Notes: generated from the letters alone by a model not told the origin. A stretch of DNA of 64,000 nucleotides from Myxococcales bacterium (GCA_016720595.1 JADKKI010000019.1:128357-192356); one strand, 5' to 3'. Counted from the first letter of the stretch, positions 26,130-37,809 are shown. A program made the numbers and translations.

Positions 26130-28667
26130 TCAGTCTTCGTTGATCAGCTGCGTCGGATCCTCGGGCCACTGGTGGCGGGGATAGCGCCGCATCAGCTGCT
26201 TGCGCAGGGCAGGGTAGTGCTTGACCCAGAACCCGGGCAGGTCCGTCGTCACCTGCACGGGGCGCTGGTTCGGCGCGAGGAGATGCAGCACGAGCGGCAC
26301 CTTGCCGTCGCCCACCGAGGGGGCACGCGCGAGGCCGAAGAAGTCCTGCATGCGCGAGGCGATCCACGGCGGCTTGTCGAGCGAGTAGTGGATCGGCAGC
26401 CGGCCGCGGCGCGGGAGCTTGAGGTGGGAGGGCGCGAGCCGATCCACGAGCCCGCGGTATTCACCGAGGCCGGCGTCGAGCAGCGACATCAGATCCGCCT
26501 TGCGCAGCTCGGCGAACGAGATCGCGCCGTCGCAGGCGTTCGCGATGGTGTGTGCGAGCGCGTCGTCGGTGGGGGCGACGATCGCCGGGTTGTTCGCAAG
26601 ACCGGCGACGAGCGTCACCCGGGCACGCCACTCGGCGAGGGCCTCCTTGTCCACGAACTTCTCGATCCCCGCGGCGATCGCTTCGCGCGCGAGCACCTCG
26701 GCGGCGGGCCGCCCCGCGCGGCGCGCGCCTTCCACGTCGCGCTGCTCGTCGATCGGCAGGCCATCGTAGGTCATCTGCGTGATCCGCTCGACGCGCTCCT
26801 TCGCTGCATTCCACACGAGCTCGTCACGCTCGCCCACCCGATCGAGATAGAGATCGAGGAGCCAGCTCGGATCGATCGCGCTCGCGCGCCGGATCTGCAC
26901 CTTCGAGGCCTGGCCCCGAGCACCCGTCTCGGCCACGTCGACGGCGACCATCAGCTCCGCATCGATCACCGCGGAGCTCTGCGCGAGCGTGCCGCTGCCT
27001 CCACCGGCGAACACGATCTCGGCGCTGCGGGGTGCGCGTCGCTTGCCGACCCGATCGGGGAACGCCGCGAGGATCGAGATCTGGAGCTCGCGATCGAGCG
27101 TGTCATCGTCGAGCCGCTTCGCCTTGTTGCGATCGACCAGCCGCTCCAGCTGCTTCGCCACGCGGTCCACGCCGTGGGCGGTGGAGATGTCGAGCCCGTC
27201 GCGGCGCAGGCGATCCGCGCGCATCCCGTGCTGGCGCGCGTCGAGCAGCGAATCGAGATCGTCGATCAGATCCGACGGCGAGGACAGCTTCGCCTGACCC
27301 GCGGGCCCGCGTCGCTCGAGCCGCAGCTCGCGCGCACCGACGAGCGCGGCGATCAGGCACGCCTCGTGGCCGGCGCCGCGCCCCTCGGCTTCGCACACCA
27401 GCCGCGCGAGCCGCGGGTGCACCGGGAACCGCAGCATCTTGCGTCCGAGCGGCGTGATCGCTCCCCGCTCGACGGCGCCGAGCCGCACCAGCAGCTCCTC
27501 GGCCGCGGTGGCCGCGATCTCCGGCGGCGGCTCGTACCAGCGCAGCGCGGTCAGGCCCGCCAGGCCCGCACCGTGGAGCTCGAGTGCCGCTCCGGCGAGA
27601 TCGGTGCGCCCGATCTCGGGGACCTCGTAGGCGCGCCGCGTGTCGTGATCGTGCTTCGTGTACAGCCGCAGCACCCGGCCCGGGCGTGTGCGGCCCGCGC
27701 GGCCTGCGCGCTGCGTACAGCTCGCGCGGCTCACCGGTTCGATCTGCAACGACGCGAGACCGCTCCACGGCGAGTGTCGCGCGATCCGGGCGAGCCCCGA
27801 ATCGATCACCGCGACCACGCCATCGATCGTCACGCTGGTCTCGGCCACGTTGGTGGCGAGGATCACCTTGCGGCGCGCACTCGGGCGGACCGCGGCGTCC
27901 TGCTCGTCGGCGGTGAGGTCGCCGTGCAGCGGGAGGATCAGGAGATCGTGGATCGCCGCGGCCTCGGCGATGTCCTCCGCGACGCGCCGGATCTCGCCCG
28001 CACCCGGGAGGAACACCAGGATGTCCCCGTCGAGCTTGTCCTGGCCGAGCCGGCGCACGGCGGCGGACACCTGCTTGCCGAGCTGGCGGTCATCGGGCTG
28101 CTCCTGATGCTCGATCGTCACCGGGAACGTGCGGCCCTCCGAGCGCACCACGGGCGCATCTGCGAGGAACGCCGCGACCGGCTCGGCATCGAGGGTCGCG
28201 GACATCACGATCAGCCGCAGCTCGGGGCGCTTCGCCCGCAGCCGCTCCACCAGCGCGAGCGCGAGATCCGCGTCGAGGTGACGCTCGTGGAACTCGTCGA
28301 TGATCACGGCGCCCACCCCGCGCAGCTCCGGGTCCGCGAGCAACCGGCGGGTCAACACACCCTCGGTCACGAACCGGATCTTGGTGTTCGCCGACACGCG
28401 GCGATCGAACCGCACCTCGTAGCCCACCTCCGCACCGAGCTCGCCGCCGCGCTCGCTCGCCACGCGTGCGGCCGCCATCCGGGCTGCGAGGCGCCGCGGC
28501 TGCAGCACGACAATTTCGCCGGTCACCACACCCGCATCGAGCAGCGCGCCGGGGACGCGCGTGGTCTTGCCCGCACCGGGCGGCGCGACCAGCACGCACA
28601 CCCCGCGGCTGCGCACGGCCTCCACGACAGCGGGCAGGACGTCATCGATGGGTAACCGCGCGGCCAC
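26130..28667 (-). CDS. hrpB: HrpB-type ATP-dependent RNA helicase
   Basis: The 845-residue product is a DExH helicase of the HrpB family. It has Walker A PPGAGKTT (about 29-36), the Walker B variant DEFHERH (124-130), SATLD motif III, and the superfamily 2 motif [14 protein letters not shown]. The C-terminal HrpB-specific region ends with [19 protein letters not shown] and [19 protein letters not shown]. Its physiological RNA role is poorly known in bacteria. GTG 28667 was chosen, since LPIDDVLP follows as in homologues; GTG 28676 adds three residues. Confidence 0.93.
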   Translation of the reverse strand: MAARLPIDDVLPAVVEAVRSRGVCVLVAPPGAGKTTRVPGALLDAGVVTGEIVVLQPRRLAARMAAARVASERGGELGAEVGYEVRFDRRVSANTKIRFVTEGVLTRRLLADPELRGVGAVIIDEFHERHLDADLALALVERLRAKRPELRLIVMSATLDAEPVAAFLADAPVVRSEGRTFPVTIEHQEQPDDRQLGKQVSAAVRRLGQDKLDGDILVFLPGAGEIRRVAEDIAEAAAIHDLLILPLHGDLTADEQDAAVRPSARRKVILATNVAETSVTIDGVVAVIDSGLARIARHSPWSGLASLQIEPVSRASCTQRAGRAGRTRPGRVLRLYTKHDHDTRRAYEVPEIGRTDLAGAALELHGAGLAGLTALRWYEPPPEIAATAAEELLVRLGAVERGAITPLGRKMLRFPVHPRLARLVCEAEGRGAGHEACLIAALVGARELRLERRGPAGQAKLSSPSDLIDDLDSLLDARQHGMRADRLRRDGLDISTAHGVDRVAKQLERLVDRNKAKRLDDDTLDRELQISILAAFPDRVGKRRAPRSAEIVFAGGGSGTLAQSSAVIDAELMVAVDVAETGARGQASKVQIRRASAIDPSWLLDLYLDRVGERDELVWNAAKERVERITQMTYDGLPIDEQRDVEGARRAGRPAAEVLAREAIAAGIEKFVDKEALAEWRARVTLVAGLANNPAIVAPTDDALAHTIANACDGAISFAELRKADLMSLLDAGLGEYRGLVDRLAPSHLKLPRRGRLPIHYSLDKPPWIASRMQDFFGLARAPSVGDGKVPLVLHLLAPNQRPVQVTTDLPGFWVKHYPALRKQLMRRYPRHQWPEDPTQLINED

Positions 28668-28773
28668 GGCGCGCACCGTAGCACTGCCACCAGGTCCGGA
28701 CGCCGCTCGTCCTCGGGCCGTAGCATTTGAGGCGCTGACAAATCTTCCAGCGGATCCGTGCGTCTGGACGCGG

Positions 28774-29670
28774 ATGCTGACTCGCTCGCTCCTGATCGTC
28801 TCGCTCCTCACCGCCACCGCGGCCGCCGAGGCCACCGAGGATCCTCCGCCGATCGACGCTCCCGCCGGCTGCATCGATCCCGTGGGCGCCGACGGCCTGC
28901 CCACGCTCCTCGCGCGCGGCCCCAAGCTGATCGGCACCTACAAGCTGATCGCCGGCAAGCCGCTCGATACGCCGAAGCTCCGCCTGCTCGCCACCGCGCA
29001 CTTCATGCCCGAGCGCATGGGCTCCACGAAGGGCGAGTGGCTCCCCGGCTTCGAGGTCTCGCTCCTGCCCGATGTGGATCGCGATGGCCCGAATCCGCGG
29101 AACTCCGTCGATCAGCACGGCTACGATGCGCTGCGGATCGGCACCTATCGCGTGCGGATGCGCGTGGTGAAGCCGAAGCCCAAGGGCGCGGTGATCGAGG
29201 CGGTGGTGGAGGATCTCGGCTGCATGGAGGAGTACGTCCACGCTCCGCTCGCCGCCGGTGAGAGCAAGACGTTCTGGGTCTCCACCGAGGGCACGCGCAC
29301 GTACTCGTTCAGCACGGGGCACTGGTACGACCAGGTCGCGCGGATGTACTTCCTCGTGTCCTCGGGCCTCGCGCCCGACGTGCAGCAGACGCCGGGCACC
29401 AAGACCCCACACGGGTGGATCAGCGCGCAGGCGTGGGAGAACCAGGGTGGGTTGCCGTCGTGGGACGATCGCTACCTCGACAAGCTCACCGTGGGCTCGG
29501 TGCTCGAGCTGCCTTCGCACACGTTCGAGGTGCTGAAGGTCGTGCTCGGTCCGAGCACGAGCGTGGTCGATGGCGAGGTGCAGACCACGGGGCGAGATCC
29601 GGTGATCAGCACCCTGGTCCGTGTCACGCGCAGGGCGAAGCCACTGGAAGGGCTGATCCGCCGGCCGTAG
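28774..29670 (+). CDS. Secreted protein, unknown function
   Basis: The 298-residue product has a signal peptide ([18 protein letters not shown], cleavage near residue 20) and a mature domain with conserved-looking motifs [13 protein letters not shown] and [16 protein letters not shown] do not recognise a family. The fold is probably mixed alpha-beta and extracytoplasmic. It is divergent from hrpB, with a 106-base gap, and 17 bases upstream of the acyl thioesterase gene, which may share its transcript. Confidence 0.62.
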   Translation: MLTRSLLIVSLLTATAAAEATEDPPPIDAPAGCIDPVGADGLPTLLARGPKLIGTYKLIAGKPLDTPKLRLLATAHFMPERMGSTKGEWLPGFEVSLLPDVDRDGPNPRNSVDQHGYDALRIGTYRVRMRVVKPKPKGAVIEAVVEDLGCMEEYVHAPLAAGESKTFWVSTEGTRTYSFSTGHWYDQVARMYFLVSSGLAPDVQQTPGTKTPHGWISAQAWENQGGLPSWDDRYLDKLTVGSVLELPSHTFEVLKVVLGPSTSVVDGEVQTTGRDPVISTLVRVTRRAKPLEGLIRRP

Positions 29671-29687
29671 CGCTATGCTCGCGCGCG

Positions 29688-30569
29688 ATGTTGTTCCCCG
29701 CGCCCCCCGCGCCCGAGTTTCCTCCGGATCAAGCCGTCACGTCGGAGGCTTCGCTGCGTTACGAGGACTGCGGTCAAGATGGCCGCCTGATCCCGCTCGC
29801 GCTGCCACCCACGATGGGCGGCCTGTGGCGTGGCGTGATCTCGCGGCACCCCGGAGCGCGTAACTCGGTCGCCAGCGGCGTGATCCCGATCCTGACCCGG
29901 ATGACGATGGTCTCGTACGATCAGCCGGTCCGGATCGATCGCCCGATCGAGACCCGCTCGGGCTTCGTGCTCGCGCACGATCTGGAGCAGGGAGAAGTCT
30001 CACGCCTGTTCATGAACGTGTGGACCGACGTCCACGGCATCGCTGGACGGATCGGTCCGCGCCAGGTGGAGGGCGCGCTGTCGCGAGCGGGCACGCTGTT
30101 CGCCGAGCACACCTTCACCCGGCTGTTCGCGCCACCGGATCAGCGCAAGGTCACCAAGCTCGAGGTCGAGGGCTATCCGACGATCCCCGAGACCCGCTAT
30201 GTCTCTCCGCCTCCGAAATCCGCGCAGGAGGCGCCCGAGGGTGCGACCTGGCTCGACGAGCTGGCACCCGATGCCGTGCACACGGTGTTCTCCCTCGACC
30301 AGACCGACGCGAACCAGCACGTCAACTCCCTGGTCTATATCCGGACGTTCCTCGATGCGACGCAGCGCCGGATCGCCGCCACCGGGCGCGCGCTGAAGTT
30401 GCGCAGCAAGGCCGTGGATATCGCGTATCGCAAGCCCTGCTTCGCGGGGGATCGGGTGATCCCGGAGCTCCGCCTGTTCACCCTGGACGATGCGATCGGC
30501 GCGGCCGGCGTGATCAACGGAGACGACGGAAAGCCGCGATGTTACGTGCGCGTCCTGTTCGGGCCCTGA
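29688..30569 (+). CDS. Double-hotdog thioesterase-like protein
   Basis: The 293-residue product has a C-terminal hotdog domain marked by DQTDANQHVNSLVYIRTFLDA, the D.N.HVN..Y core of the 4HBT and FatA-type acyl-ACP thioesterase group, and a less conserved N-terminal hotdog half. It probably hydrolyses or binds an acyl thioester; the catalytic Asn-His pair is visible in the HVN motif. A secreted-protein gene lies immediately upstream. It could also be a dehydratase-like protein of the same fold. Confidence 0.75.
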   Translation: MLFPAPPAPEFPPDQAVTSEASLRYEDCGQDGRLIPLALPPTMGGLWRGVISRHPGARNSVASGVIPILTRMTMVSYDQPVRIDRPIETRSGFVLAHDLEQGEVSRLFMNVWTDVHGIAGRIGPRQVEGALSRAGTLFAEHTFTRLFAPPDQRKVTKLEVEGYPTIPETRYVSPPPKSAQEAPEGATWLDELAPDAVHTVFSLDQTDANQHVNSLVYIRTFLDATQRRIAATGRALKLRSKAVDIAYRKPCFAGDRVIPELRLFTLDDAIGAAGVINGDDGKPRCYVRVLFGP

Positions 30570-30674
30570 CGGTCACCTGCGGAGTTCGCTGAGGGTCACA
30601 GAACGCCTCCCAGGGGCAGCTACGGGCCCACCTGGCCGATCGGGGGTTGCGCGTTTTCGACCTGTGCTTACAGC

Positions 30675-30702
30675 GTTGAGGACCAATCCGTTCAACCCAT
30701 CT
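30675..30702 (+). promoter_or_regulatory. Heat-shock-like promoter (RpoH-type) for hsp20
   Basis: The spacing GTTGAGG-N13-ACCCATCT resembles the sigma-32 consensus CTTGAAA-N11-16-CCCCATNT (TTGA and CCCAT retained). It sits about 22 bases before the hsp20 start. A strong ribosome site AGGAGG at 30712-30717 follows, so the predicted leader is very short. The assignment rests on motif similarity only. Confidence 0.4.
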
Positions 30703-30723
30703 TCCCTATACAGGAGGACTCCA

Positions 30724-31173
30724 GTGTCGATCATGCTCCGCACCAATCAGCACCCCGCTCCGACCCGCAACGCCACGCGCGACCCGTTCCACATGGCCCG
30801 CGAGCTGCTCGCCTGGGATCCGCTGTTCGGCCGTCGCTCGGCCACGGCCTTCGCACCGGCGTTCGAGGTCAAGGAGACCTCGGAGGCGTACATCCTCAAG
30901 GCGGACCTCCCCGGTGTGACCGAGGCCGAGCTCGAGATCGCGGTCCACAACAACGTCCTCACGGTCAGCGGCAGCCGCGTCGCCGAGGAGCGCAAGGACG
31001 GCGAGAGCTTCACGCTCTACGAGCGTCAGTTCGGTAGCTTCTCGCGCAGCTTCGCGTTGCCCGACCTGGCCGATGGCGAGCGCGTCGAGGCCAAGCTCGA
31101 CAGCGGCGTACTCACGCTCTCGATCGCGAAGAAGGCCGAGGCCAAGCCCCGCAAGATCGCGCTCAAGAAGTAA
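30724..31173 (+). CDS. Small heat-shock protein, Hsp20/alpha-crystallin family
   Basis: The 149-residue product has the alpha-crystallin domain at about 42-140 with characteristic strands (ADLPGVTEAELEIAVHNNVLTVSG, GSFSRSFALPDLADGERVEAKLDSGVLTLSI split across the domain). It is an ATP-independent holdase that keeps unfolded proteins soluble in the cytosol. GTG 30724 was chosen because AGGAGG lies 6 bases before it; an ATG at 30733 is an alternative. A heat-shock-like promoter is visible upstream, which agrees with its function. Confidence 0.92.
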   Translation: MSIMLRTNQHPAPTRNATRDPFHMARELLAWDPLFGRRSATAFAPAFEVKETSEAYILKADLPGVTEAELEIAVHNNVLTVSGSRVAEERKDGESFTLYERQFGSFSRSFALPDLADGERVEAKLDSGVLTLSIAKKAEAKPRKIALKK

Positions 31174-31176
31174 CGG

Positions 31177-31893
31177 TCACCAGCTGTGCGTGTAGAAATC
31201 GAGGAAGGCCAGCGCGACGCGCGCGAGGTCTTCCTTCGGTGCGATCGTCAGCATCTCGGCGCGTGACACCGGGGAGTCCTGGTACTCGGAGACGACGCGG
31301 ATCTGGTTGATGCCGTCGTTGAAGTACAGCGCGTACGCATCGCTGTACGCGGCCTTCGGGTTGCCCTGATCGTCCTTCCCGAAGAAGTGACCGACCTGGT
31401 AGGTGAACACCAGGGTCTGCCCGTGCAGATCCACGGTGCCCATCTCCCACGTGGTGTCGGGGCGGTTCCGCAGATCCTCGCCGATCAGGAACTTGAGGTC
31501 CGTGTCCTCGCGCTCCTTCCACTTGTCGAGAGTCATCGGCGGGCACGTGAAGCACGGCGTGATCGTGACGGTGGTGCCGATCCGGGGCCGCGGCGTGGTG
31601 AACCGAACGTCCATGCCGTCCTGCGTGTTGCGGATGCGCTTCAAGAACGGCGGGTGATCGAACGCCGCCATGCGCTTGAAGTCCGGATCGGTGAGCTTCG
31701 CCGTGGTCTTCTTCGGCGGCGTGCCGTCTCCCTTCGGGAGCACGATCGGCGCACCCGATCCGCTGCCGACGCTGGCGGAACCGGTGGCGGATCCCGATCC
31801 GGTGGCGGATCCCGATCCGGCCTGTGGCTTGTCAGAGGACTTGCTGCCACAGGCGAGCAGCAGGAGGCTCAGAGAAACAACGAAGGTACGCAC
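31177..31893 (-). CDS. Lipoprotein with Gly-Ser linker, unknown function
   Basis: The 238-residue product has a lipoprotein signal MRTFVVSLSLLLLAC, a Gly/Ser/Ala linker of about 30 residues, and a mature domain with a Cys-Phe-Thr-Cys motif (CFTC) that could bind metal or heme, or form a disulfide. No family is recognised. It is 16 bases downstream of mntP on the same strand and could be part of its transcript. Its convergent neighbour is the hsp20 gene. Confidence 0.62.
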   Translation of the reverse strand: MRTFVVSLSLLLLACGSKSSDKPQAGSGSATGSGSATGSASVGSGSGAPIVLPKGDGTPPKKTTAKLTDPDFKRMAAFDHPPFLKRIRNTQDGMDVRFTTPRPRIGTTVTITPCFTCPPMTLDKWKEREDTDLKFLIGEDLRNRPDTTWEMGTVDLHGQTLVFTYQVGHFFGKDDQGNPKAAYSDAYALYFNDGINQIRVVSEYQDSPVSRAEMLTIAPKEDLARVALAFLDFYTHSW

Positions 31894-31909
31894 GGACGCG
31901 AGCGTAGCA

Positions 31910-32443
31910 TCACAGATGTTCGACGAGCACGCGGACTCCGAGGCCGATCAGCACGAGCCCACCCAGGATCTCGAGCTTGTTGCCCAGGTGTGCACCCAAG
32001 GCGCGGCCCGCGACGTACCCGAGGGCCGAGCATGCCGCGGTGATCGTGCCGATCAGCACGATCGCGATGAGGGGTGATACCGACATCAGGGGCAGCGTGA
32101 TTCCCGCCGCCGCCGCGTCGATGCTGGTCGCCAGGGCCAGGATCAGGTAGATGCCCAGGCCGGCCTCGCCCTCCTTGGCCTCCTCGCCGCGCCAGGCCTC
32201 CCACAGCATCTTGCCGCCGATCGCCACGAGCAGGACGAACGCGATCCAGTGGTCGTACGCCTCGACGTATTTGCCACCCCAGGCCCCCAGCCCCCAGCCG
32301 AGGGCCGCCATCCCGCCCTGGAACAGGCCGAACAGCAGGGGGAGGATCACGATCTCGCGCCCCCGGCGCGCCAGACCGCGGGCAGCCGCGACCGCCGTCG
32401 CGTCCATCGCGAGCCCGAACGCGAGGAAGACCGCGGCACCCAC
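31910..32443 (-). CDS. mntP: MntP-type manganese efflux pump
   Basis: The 177-residue product has six membrane helices in two repeats of the MntP/DUF204 family. The first helix carries AMDATAVAAARG and the fourth SIDAAAAG; these Asp residues are the conserved ion-binding positions in E. coli MntP. It exports excess Mn2+ and protects against manganese toxicity. The GTG start has AGGAG overlapping the upstream fadA stop, so translation is probably coupled to the fatty-acid operon. No manganese riboswitch is evident ahead of it. Confidence 0.85.
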   Translation of the reverse strand: MGAAVFLAFGLAMDATAVAAARGLARRGREIVILPLLFGLFQGGMAALGWGLGAWGGKYVEAYDHWIAFVLLVAIGGKMLWEAWRGEEAKEGEAGLGIYLILALATSIDAAAAGITLPLMSVSPLIAIVLIGTITAACSALGYVAGRALGAHLGNKLEILGGLVLIGLGVRVLVEHL

Positions 32444-32455
32444 GGGCCCAGACTC

Positions 32456-33613
<1,158 letters not shown>

Positions 33614-33623
33614 GGGGGTTCTC

Positions 33624-35993
33624 CTAGTTCCTGAGGGGCTTGTTGTTCTGGAGCATGTACTGCATGCGCGCCTGGCTGAGCGGCTCACCGCACAGGCTGA
33701 GGAACGCCTCGCGCTCGAGGGTGAGGATCTCGTCCTCGGTCACCGCGTGGGTGGAGCCGGTGACGCCACCGCACAGGACCTCGGCGAGCTTCATCGAGAT
33801 CTTGCCGTCGTGCTCGCTGGCGTAGCCGCCGGCGTGCAGCGTGTTGACGAGCATCCGCAGCGTGGCGATGCCACTCTCGCCGGGGAGCTTGTACGCGCGC
33901 GGCACCGGCGGGTGATAGCCGGCGTTCGCGAGGCCGATCGCGCGCTGCTTGGCCTCGTGGAGCTGGCGCGCACGATCGAACGACACACCGTCGGTGGGAC
34001 GGAAGTAGCCGAACGCCTTGCCCTCCTCGAAGCTGGTGGCGACCTTCGCGAGCGCGATGTTCTTGAACGTCTGCGTCACGAACGCGTAGGTGTCGATCTC
34101 CACGCCCTCGGGCACTGCCTCGAGAGAGCGCCACAGCATGTTCAGCGTGCCGGCGCCGCCGGGGATCAGGCCCACGCCGACCTCGACGAGCCCGGAATAC
34201 GTCTCGCTGGCGGCCTGCACGGCATCCGACCCGAAGCACAGCTCGAGGCCGCCGCCGAGGGTCATGTTGTACGGCGCGGCGACGACCGGCACCGTGGCGT
34301 ACTTCATCCGCTGCGTGGCGTACTGGTACCCGCGGATCATCTCGCGCAGCTGGTCCCACTGCTTGGCACCGGCGGCCATCACCACCGCGAACAGGTTCGC
34401 GCCGACGCAGAAGAACTCGCCCTGGTTCCAGATCACCATCGAGGCGAAGTCCTGCTCCGCACGCGCCGTGGCGTCGTGGATCATCTTGATCACGTCGGAG
34501 TCGATCGAGTTCGCCTTGGTCTTGAACGTCAGGCCGAGCACGCCATCCCCGAGGTCCCACGCCTCGGCGCCGGCGTTCTTCAGCACCGGCGCGCCGCCCT
34601 TGCGCATCACCTCCCAGGTGATCTCGCGGGCATCGAGCTTGCGCGGCGCGAACTCACCGCGGATCGGATCCCACAGCTTGCCCTCGCCATAGAACGCGGT
34701 GGCATTCGCCGCCTTCATCTTGTCCACCCAGGCGGGCAGGGCGACGCCGTCCTTCTTCATCCGATCGTAGGTCTCGACGAAGCCGAGCGCGTCCCAGGTC
34801 TCGAACGGGCCGAGGTCCCACGCGTAGCCCCACTTCATGGCGTTGTCGATCGCCTCGATCGATTCCGTGATCTCCGGGATCCGGCGGGCCGAGTACGCGA
34901 GCGAGCGCGACAGCACCGTCCACGCGAACTCACCGACCGGGCCCGGCGTGGCGACCAGCTTCTTCAGCCGCTCCTTCGGATCCTCGATCCGGGCGAGGCC
35001 CTTGGTGGCCTTCGCGATCTCCGGATCGCCGCCCTTCGCGCGGTACTCGCCGGTCTTGGGATCGAGCGTGGTGATCGCGTCGCCCTGCTTCTTGTAGAAG
35101 CCGCCCTTGGTCTTGTCGCCGAGGATGCCCTTCTCGATCATCGTGGTGATGAACGCCGGGGTCTTGAACGTGTCGCGATCCTCGTCGGTGGTCAGCGTGT
35201 TGTAGCAGTTGGCCGCCACGTGCCCGACGGTGTCGAGGCCGACGACATCGGCGGTGCGGAACGTGGCGCTCTTGGGGTGCGCCATCGGGATGCCGGTGAT
35301 CGCATCCACATCCTCGGGCGTGAGGCCGCGCTCGAGCATCAGGTGGATCGTGGTCATCATCGACTGCAGGCCGATGCGGTTGCCGATGAAGTTCGGCGTG
35401 TCCTTGGCCCACACGATGCCCTTGCCGAGCAGCTCGCGGCCGAACTGCTCCGCGCGCTCCTTGGCCTCGGGCGAGGTGTCCGCGCCGGCCACCAGCTCGA
35501 GGAGCTTCATGTACCGCGGCGGGTTGAAGAAGTGCGTGATCATGAAGTTCTTGCGGAACGTCTCGCCGCGCCCGACCACCATGTCCGCGATCCGCAGACC
35601 CGAGGTGTTCGACGCGATCACCGCATGCGGGGCCGCGAGCTTCTCGAGCTTCTCGAACAGCGCCTGCTTGATGTCGAGGCGCTCGATGATCGCCTCGATG
35701 ATCAGATCGCAGTCCTTCACCAGCTCGAGGTCATCGTCGAAGTTGCCGGTCTGGATCAGCACGGCATTGCGCGCGTGCGTGAACGCGGCAGGCCTCGCCT
35801 TCCGGAGCTTGTCCAGCGCGCCGGTGGCGAACGAATCGCGCACCGCCTTGGACTTCTTCTCCTCGGCCGTGGCCTTGGGGGGGACGATGTCGAGGAGCAC
35901 CACGGGGATGCCTGCGTTGGCGCAGTGGGCGGCGATGCCGGCGCCCATGACACCTGCGCCGAGCACCGCAACGCGACGAACGGGGGTAGACAT
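33624..35993 (-). CDS. fadN: FadN-type 3-hydroxyacyl-CoA dehydrogenase/enoyl-CoA hydratase
   Basis: The 789-residue product has an N-terminal NAD-dependent 3-hydroxyacyl-CoA dehydrogenase ([13 protein letters not shown]ossmann loop, ASNTSGL, and HFFNPP). It is followed by a C-terminal enoyl-CoA hydratase half (NLFAVV region, LGGGLEL, and the catalytic [13 protein letters not shown]). This order is the reverse of E. coli FadB and matches Bacillus FadN, whose length is also 789 residues as I recall. It performs the two middle steps of beta-oxidation. It is divergent from the small PEGA-type gene at 36047, and its operon continues to fadA and mntP. Confidence 0.92.
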   Translation of the reverse strand: MSTPVRRVAVLGAGVMGAGIAAHCANAGIPVVLLDIVPPKATAEEKKSKAVRDSFATGALDKLRKARPAAFTHARNAVLIQTGNFDDDLELVKDCDLIIEAIIERLDIKQALFEKLEKLAAPHAVIASNTSGLRIADMVVGRGETFRKNFMITHFFNPPRYMKLLELVAGADTSPEAKERAEQFGRELLGKGIVWAKDTPNFIGNRIGLQSMMTTIHLMLERGLTPEDVDAITGIPMAHPKSATFRTADVVGLDTVGHVAANCYNTLTTDEDRDTFKTPAFITTMIEKGILGDKTKGGFYKKQGDAITTLDPKTGEYRAKGGDPEIAKATKGLARIEDPKERLKKLVATPGPVGEFAWTVLSRSLAYSARRIPEITESIEAIDNAMKWGYAWDLGPFETWDALGFVETYDRMKKDGVALPAWVDKMKAANATAFYGEGKLWDPIRGEFAPRKLDAREITWEVMRKGGAPVLKNAGAEAWDLGDGVLGLTFKTKANSIDSDVIKMIHDATARAEQDFASMVIWNQGEFFCVGANLFAVVMAAGAKQWDQLREMIRGYQYATQRMKYATVPVVAAPYNMTLGGGLELCFGSDAVQAASETYSGLVEVGVGLIPGGAGTLNMLWRSLEAVPEGVEIDTYAFVTQTFKNIALAKVATSFEEGKAFGYFRPTDGVSFDRARQLHEAKQRAIGLANAGYHPPVPRAYKLPGESGIATLRMLVNTLHAGGYASEHDGKISMKLAEVLCGGVTGSTHAVTEDEILTLEREAFLSLCGEPLSQARMQYMLQNNKPLRN

Positions 35994-36046
35994 GCCGCGG
36001 ACCATAGCAAGGGGCGCCGAGTGGGGATACCGTCGGTGCCGGAACG

Positions 36047-36511
36047 ATGTTTCGCTGCCCGAAGTGTGATCACGAGCTGAAGGAGACTCCGGCGCCGGGG
36101 ACCCCGTGCCCGATCTGCGGCACGGAGCTGGTCGCCCAGCCGCCACCGGAGCTCGATCCGGCGTGGGTCGCCGAGAAGGCCGCGAAGCAGGCGGCCGCGG
36201 CCGACCCACCTCGGCCCTCCCGCAAGGTCGCCGTGGTGATCCTGACCTCGGTGATGGTCGCCGTCCTGGTGGTGATCGTCGTGATGGTGATGCAGCGTCA
36301 GCCCACCGCCAAAGGCGAGGCGCTCGGCGGCGTGGAGATCACGATCACCGCTCCCCGTCCCACGATGATCACCGTCGATGGCGTGAAGGCCGGCAAGACC
36401 CCGCAATCGATCAAGCTCCGCGGTCGCACGCGGCCGATCGAGATCAGCGGCAACGGCGTGACCAAGACCGTCACGCCCGATCACGATCAGACGATCAACC
36501 TCGTCCCCTGA
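36047..36511 (+). CDS. Zinc-ribbon membrane protein with PEGA-like domain
   Basis: The 154-residue product begins with a zinc ribbon (CPKC..CPICG, four Cys), then a basic linker, a membrane helix at about 62-82 (VAVVILTSVMVAVLVVIVVMV), and a small beta domain with GVEITITAPRPTMITVDG and KTPQSIKLRGRTRPIEI that resembles PEGA domains (repeat of G-x-x-P). PEGA domains are surface or periplasmic beta folds common in myxobacteria. A sensing or anchoring role is inferred. The gene is divergent from fadN. Confidence 0.68.
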   Translation: MFRCPKCDHELKETPAPGTPCPICGTELVAQPPPELDPAWVAEKAAKQAAAADPPRPSRKVAVVILTSVMVAVLVVIVVMVMQRQPTAKGEALGGVEITITAPRPTMITVDGVKAGKTPQSIKLRGRTRPIEISGNGVTKTVTPDHDQTINLVP

Positions 36512-36575
36512 GCGCGGGCGTCCTGCGCACGCGCTGGCTCGACCTCGCCCATTCGACCGCACACCAGTCGTGTGC

Positions 36576-36673
36576 TCGGAGTTCAAACCAAGGAAGCTAG
36601 GAAGCAAGGCAGCGGACTGGTTTGGAGAAAGTCCTCCGACCTTGGTTCCTGGCTTCCTGGGTTTGATCTCCGA
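36576..36673. repeat. 98-nt near-perfect palindrome (34-bp arms, 30-nt loop)
   Basis: The left arm (36576-36609) starts TCGGAGTTCAAACC and the right arm (36640-36673) is its reverse complement with four mismatches over 34 bases. The arms contain runs of AAGGAAGC-type purines. The loop (36610-36639) has a partial inner hairpin. The element lies between two convergent genes (36047-36511 and 36721-37719) and is visibly less GC-rich than its surroundings. It could be a MITE-like or REP-type element, or a double-stranded transcription-termination structure. Confidence 0.8.
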
Positions 36674-36720
36674 AATGGATACTCGATCGGCAGCGGGAGG
36701 CACCAATCTCGCTGTGGCGC

Positions 36721-37719
36721 TCAGGCCTCGTCGTCGTCGAGGGAGCGGCGCATCGCGCGCGCATCCGAGAACCCGAGCTGCTTCGCGATCTCGGCCTCGG
36801 CCACGCCGCCACCGCGCAGCTCGGCGCGCCGCCGCGTGCGCACGTGCACGAGGACATCGCGATACGTGGTGCCCGCCTCGGCGAGGTGCCGCTGCAGGCT
36901 CCGCGACGTGGTGGCCATCGCCCGTGCGACGGCCTCCGCGCCGAGGTCGCCGCTCGGGAGCCGGGTCTCGAGCACGCGCACGAGCTGGGACACGATGTCC
37001 ACCGGGCCCACGCGGGCGAGCTGTGCGCGCGCTTGCTGGTGCAGGAACTGGAACAGCAGCGGATCGGCGGTGCGCGGCACGATCCCGAGCGCGTCGCGGG
37101 CCACGGCGAACCCGCAGTCCGCTGCCTGGAACCGGACCGGGCAGCCGAACCGCTTCGCGACATCCTCGGGGCTGGTCTTGCGCGTGTGCGAGAACCACAC
37201 CTCGGTGAGGGGTAGGGGCCGCTCGAGCACGGCGCTGAACTGGCGGACCGTGTAGCTGATCGTGAACTCGTTGAACTGCATCCCGAGCGTGTCGCGCTCG
37301 GAGGCCACCGTGTAGTGGAGGCGCCCGCCCGTGGCGTTGGCCGCGTAGCGGAACTGGCCGATCGGGTTGATCAGCGCGGCGAACTCGCACAGGGCCTGCA
37401 GGCCGGCCTCGAGGGTGGGCGCGCTGCGGACCAGGAACTCCGTGGTGCCGTAGGCGCCGCCGGGCAGGCTCGCCGCGAGGTCGAGGCCGAACAGCTCGGT
37501 CCCGAGGCGCTTGGCCGCGAGATCGATCAGCGCCTGGATCCGGTGCAGGGGCGCCGTGATCTCCCCCCGCAGCGCCTCGGCGGGCAGCCCGGTCTCGCGC
37601 AGCAGGTCGCCGGCATCGATGCCCTTGCGCGCGAGGATCGCGCTGATCGCGGGGACCAACCGGAACGTGAACAGGAGGCTCGTTCGCGGGGGCACAAGGG
37701 GCAGCGTACCAAACCGCAC
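36721..37719 (-). CDS. AraC-family transcriptional regulator, C-terminus short
   Basis: The 332-residue product has an N-terminal ligand-like domain (GIDAGDLLRETGLPAEALRG and a later TVRQFSAVLERPLPLTEVWF) typical of the arabinose-binding-like AraC subgroup. It is followed by a helix-turn-helix region from about 240 (ARAMATTSRSLQRHLAEAGTTYRDVL). The second helix-turn-helix begins (IAKQLGFSDARAMRRS) but ends in LDDDEA, without the usual F-x-x-W-x-G-x-x-P tail. The domain therefore may be truncated or altered. GTG 37719 is used; it is divergent from the SNF2 ATPase gene. Confidence 0.78.
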   Translation of the reverse strand: MRFGTLPLVPPRTSLLFTFRLVPAISAILARKGIDAGDLLRETGLPAEALRGEITAPLHRIQALIDLAAKRLGTELFGLDLAASLPGGAYGTTEFLVRSAPTLEAGLQALCEFAALINPIGQFRYAANATGGRLHYTVASERDTLGMQFNEFTISYTVRQFSAVLERPLPLTEVWFSHTRKTSPEDVAKRFGCPVRFQAADCGFAVARDALGIVPRTADPLLFQFLHQQARAQLARVGPVDIVSQLVRVLETRLPSGDLGAEAVARAMATTSRSLQRHLAEAGTTYRDVLVHVRTRRRAELRGGGVAEAEIAKQLGFSDARAMRRSLDDDEA

Positions 37720-37809
37720 GCGGGGGGAACGTCACGTGCCATCTGATCAGTGTCGTAGCGAAATGAACGTGCGCCCGAAAACTGGACGCGGATCTTCCGG
37801 ATCGGCAGG

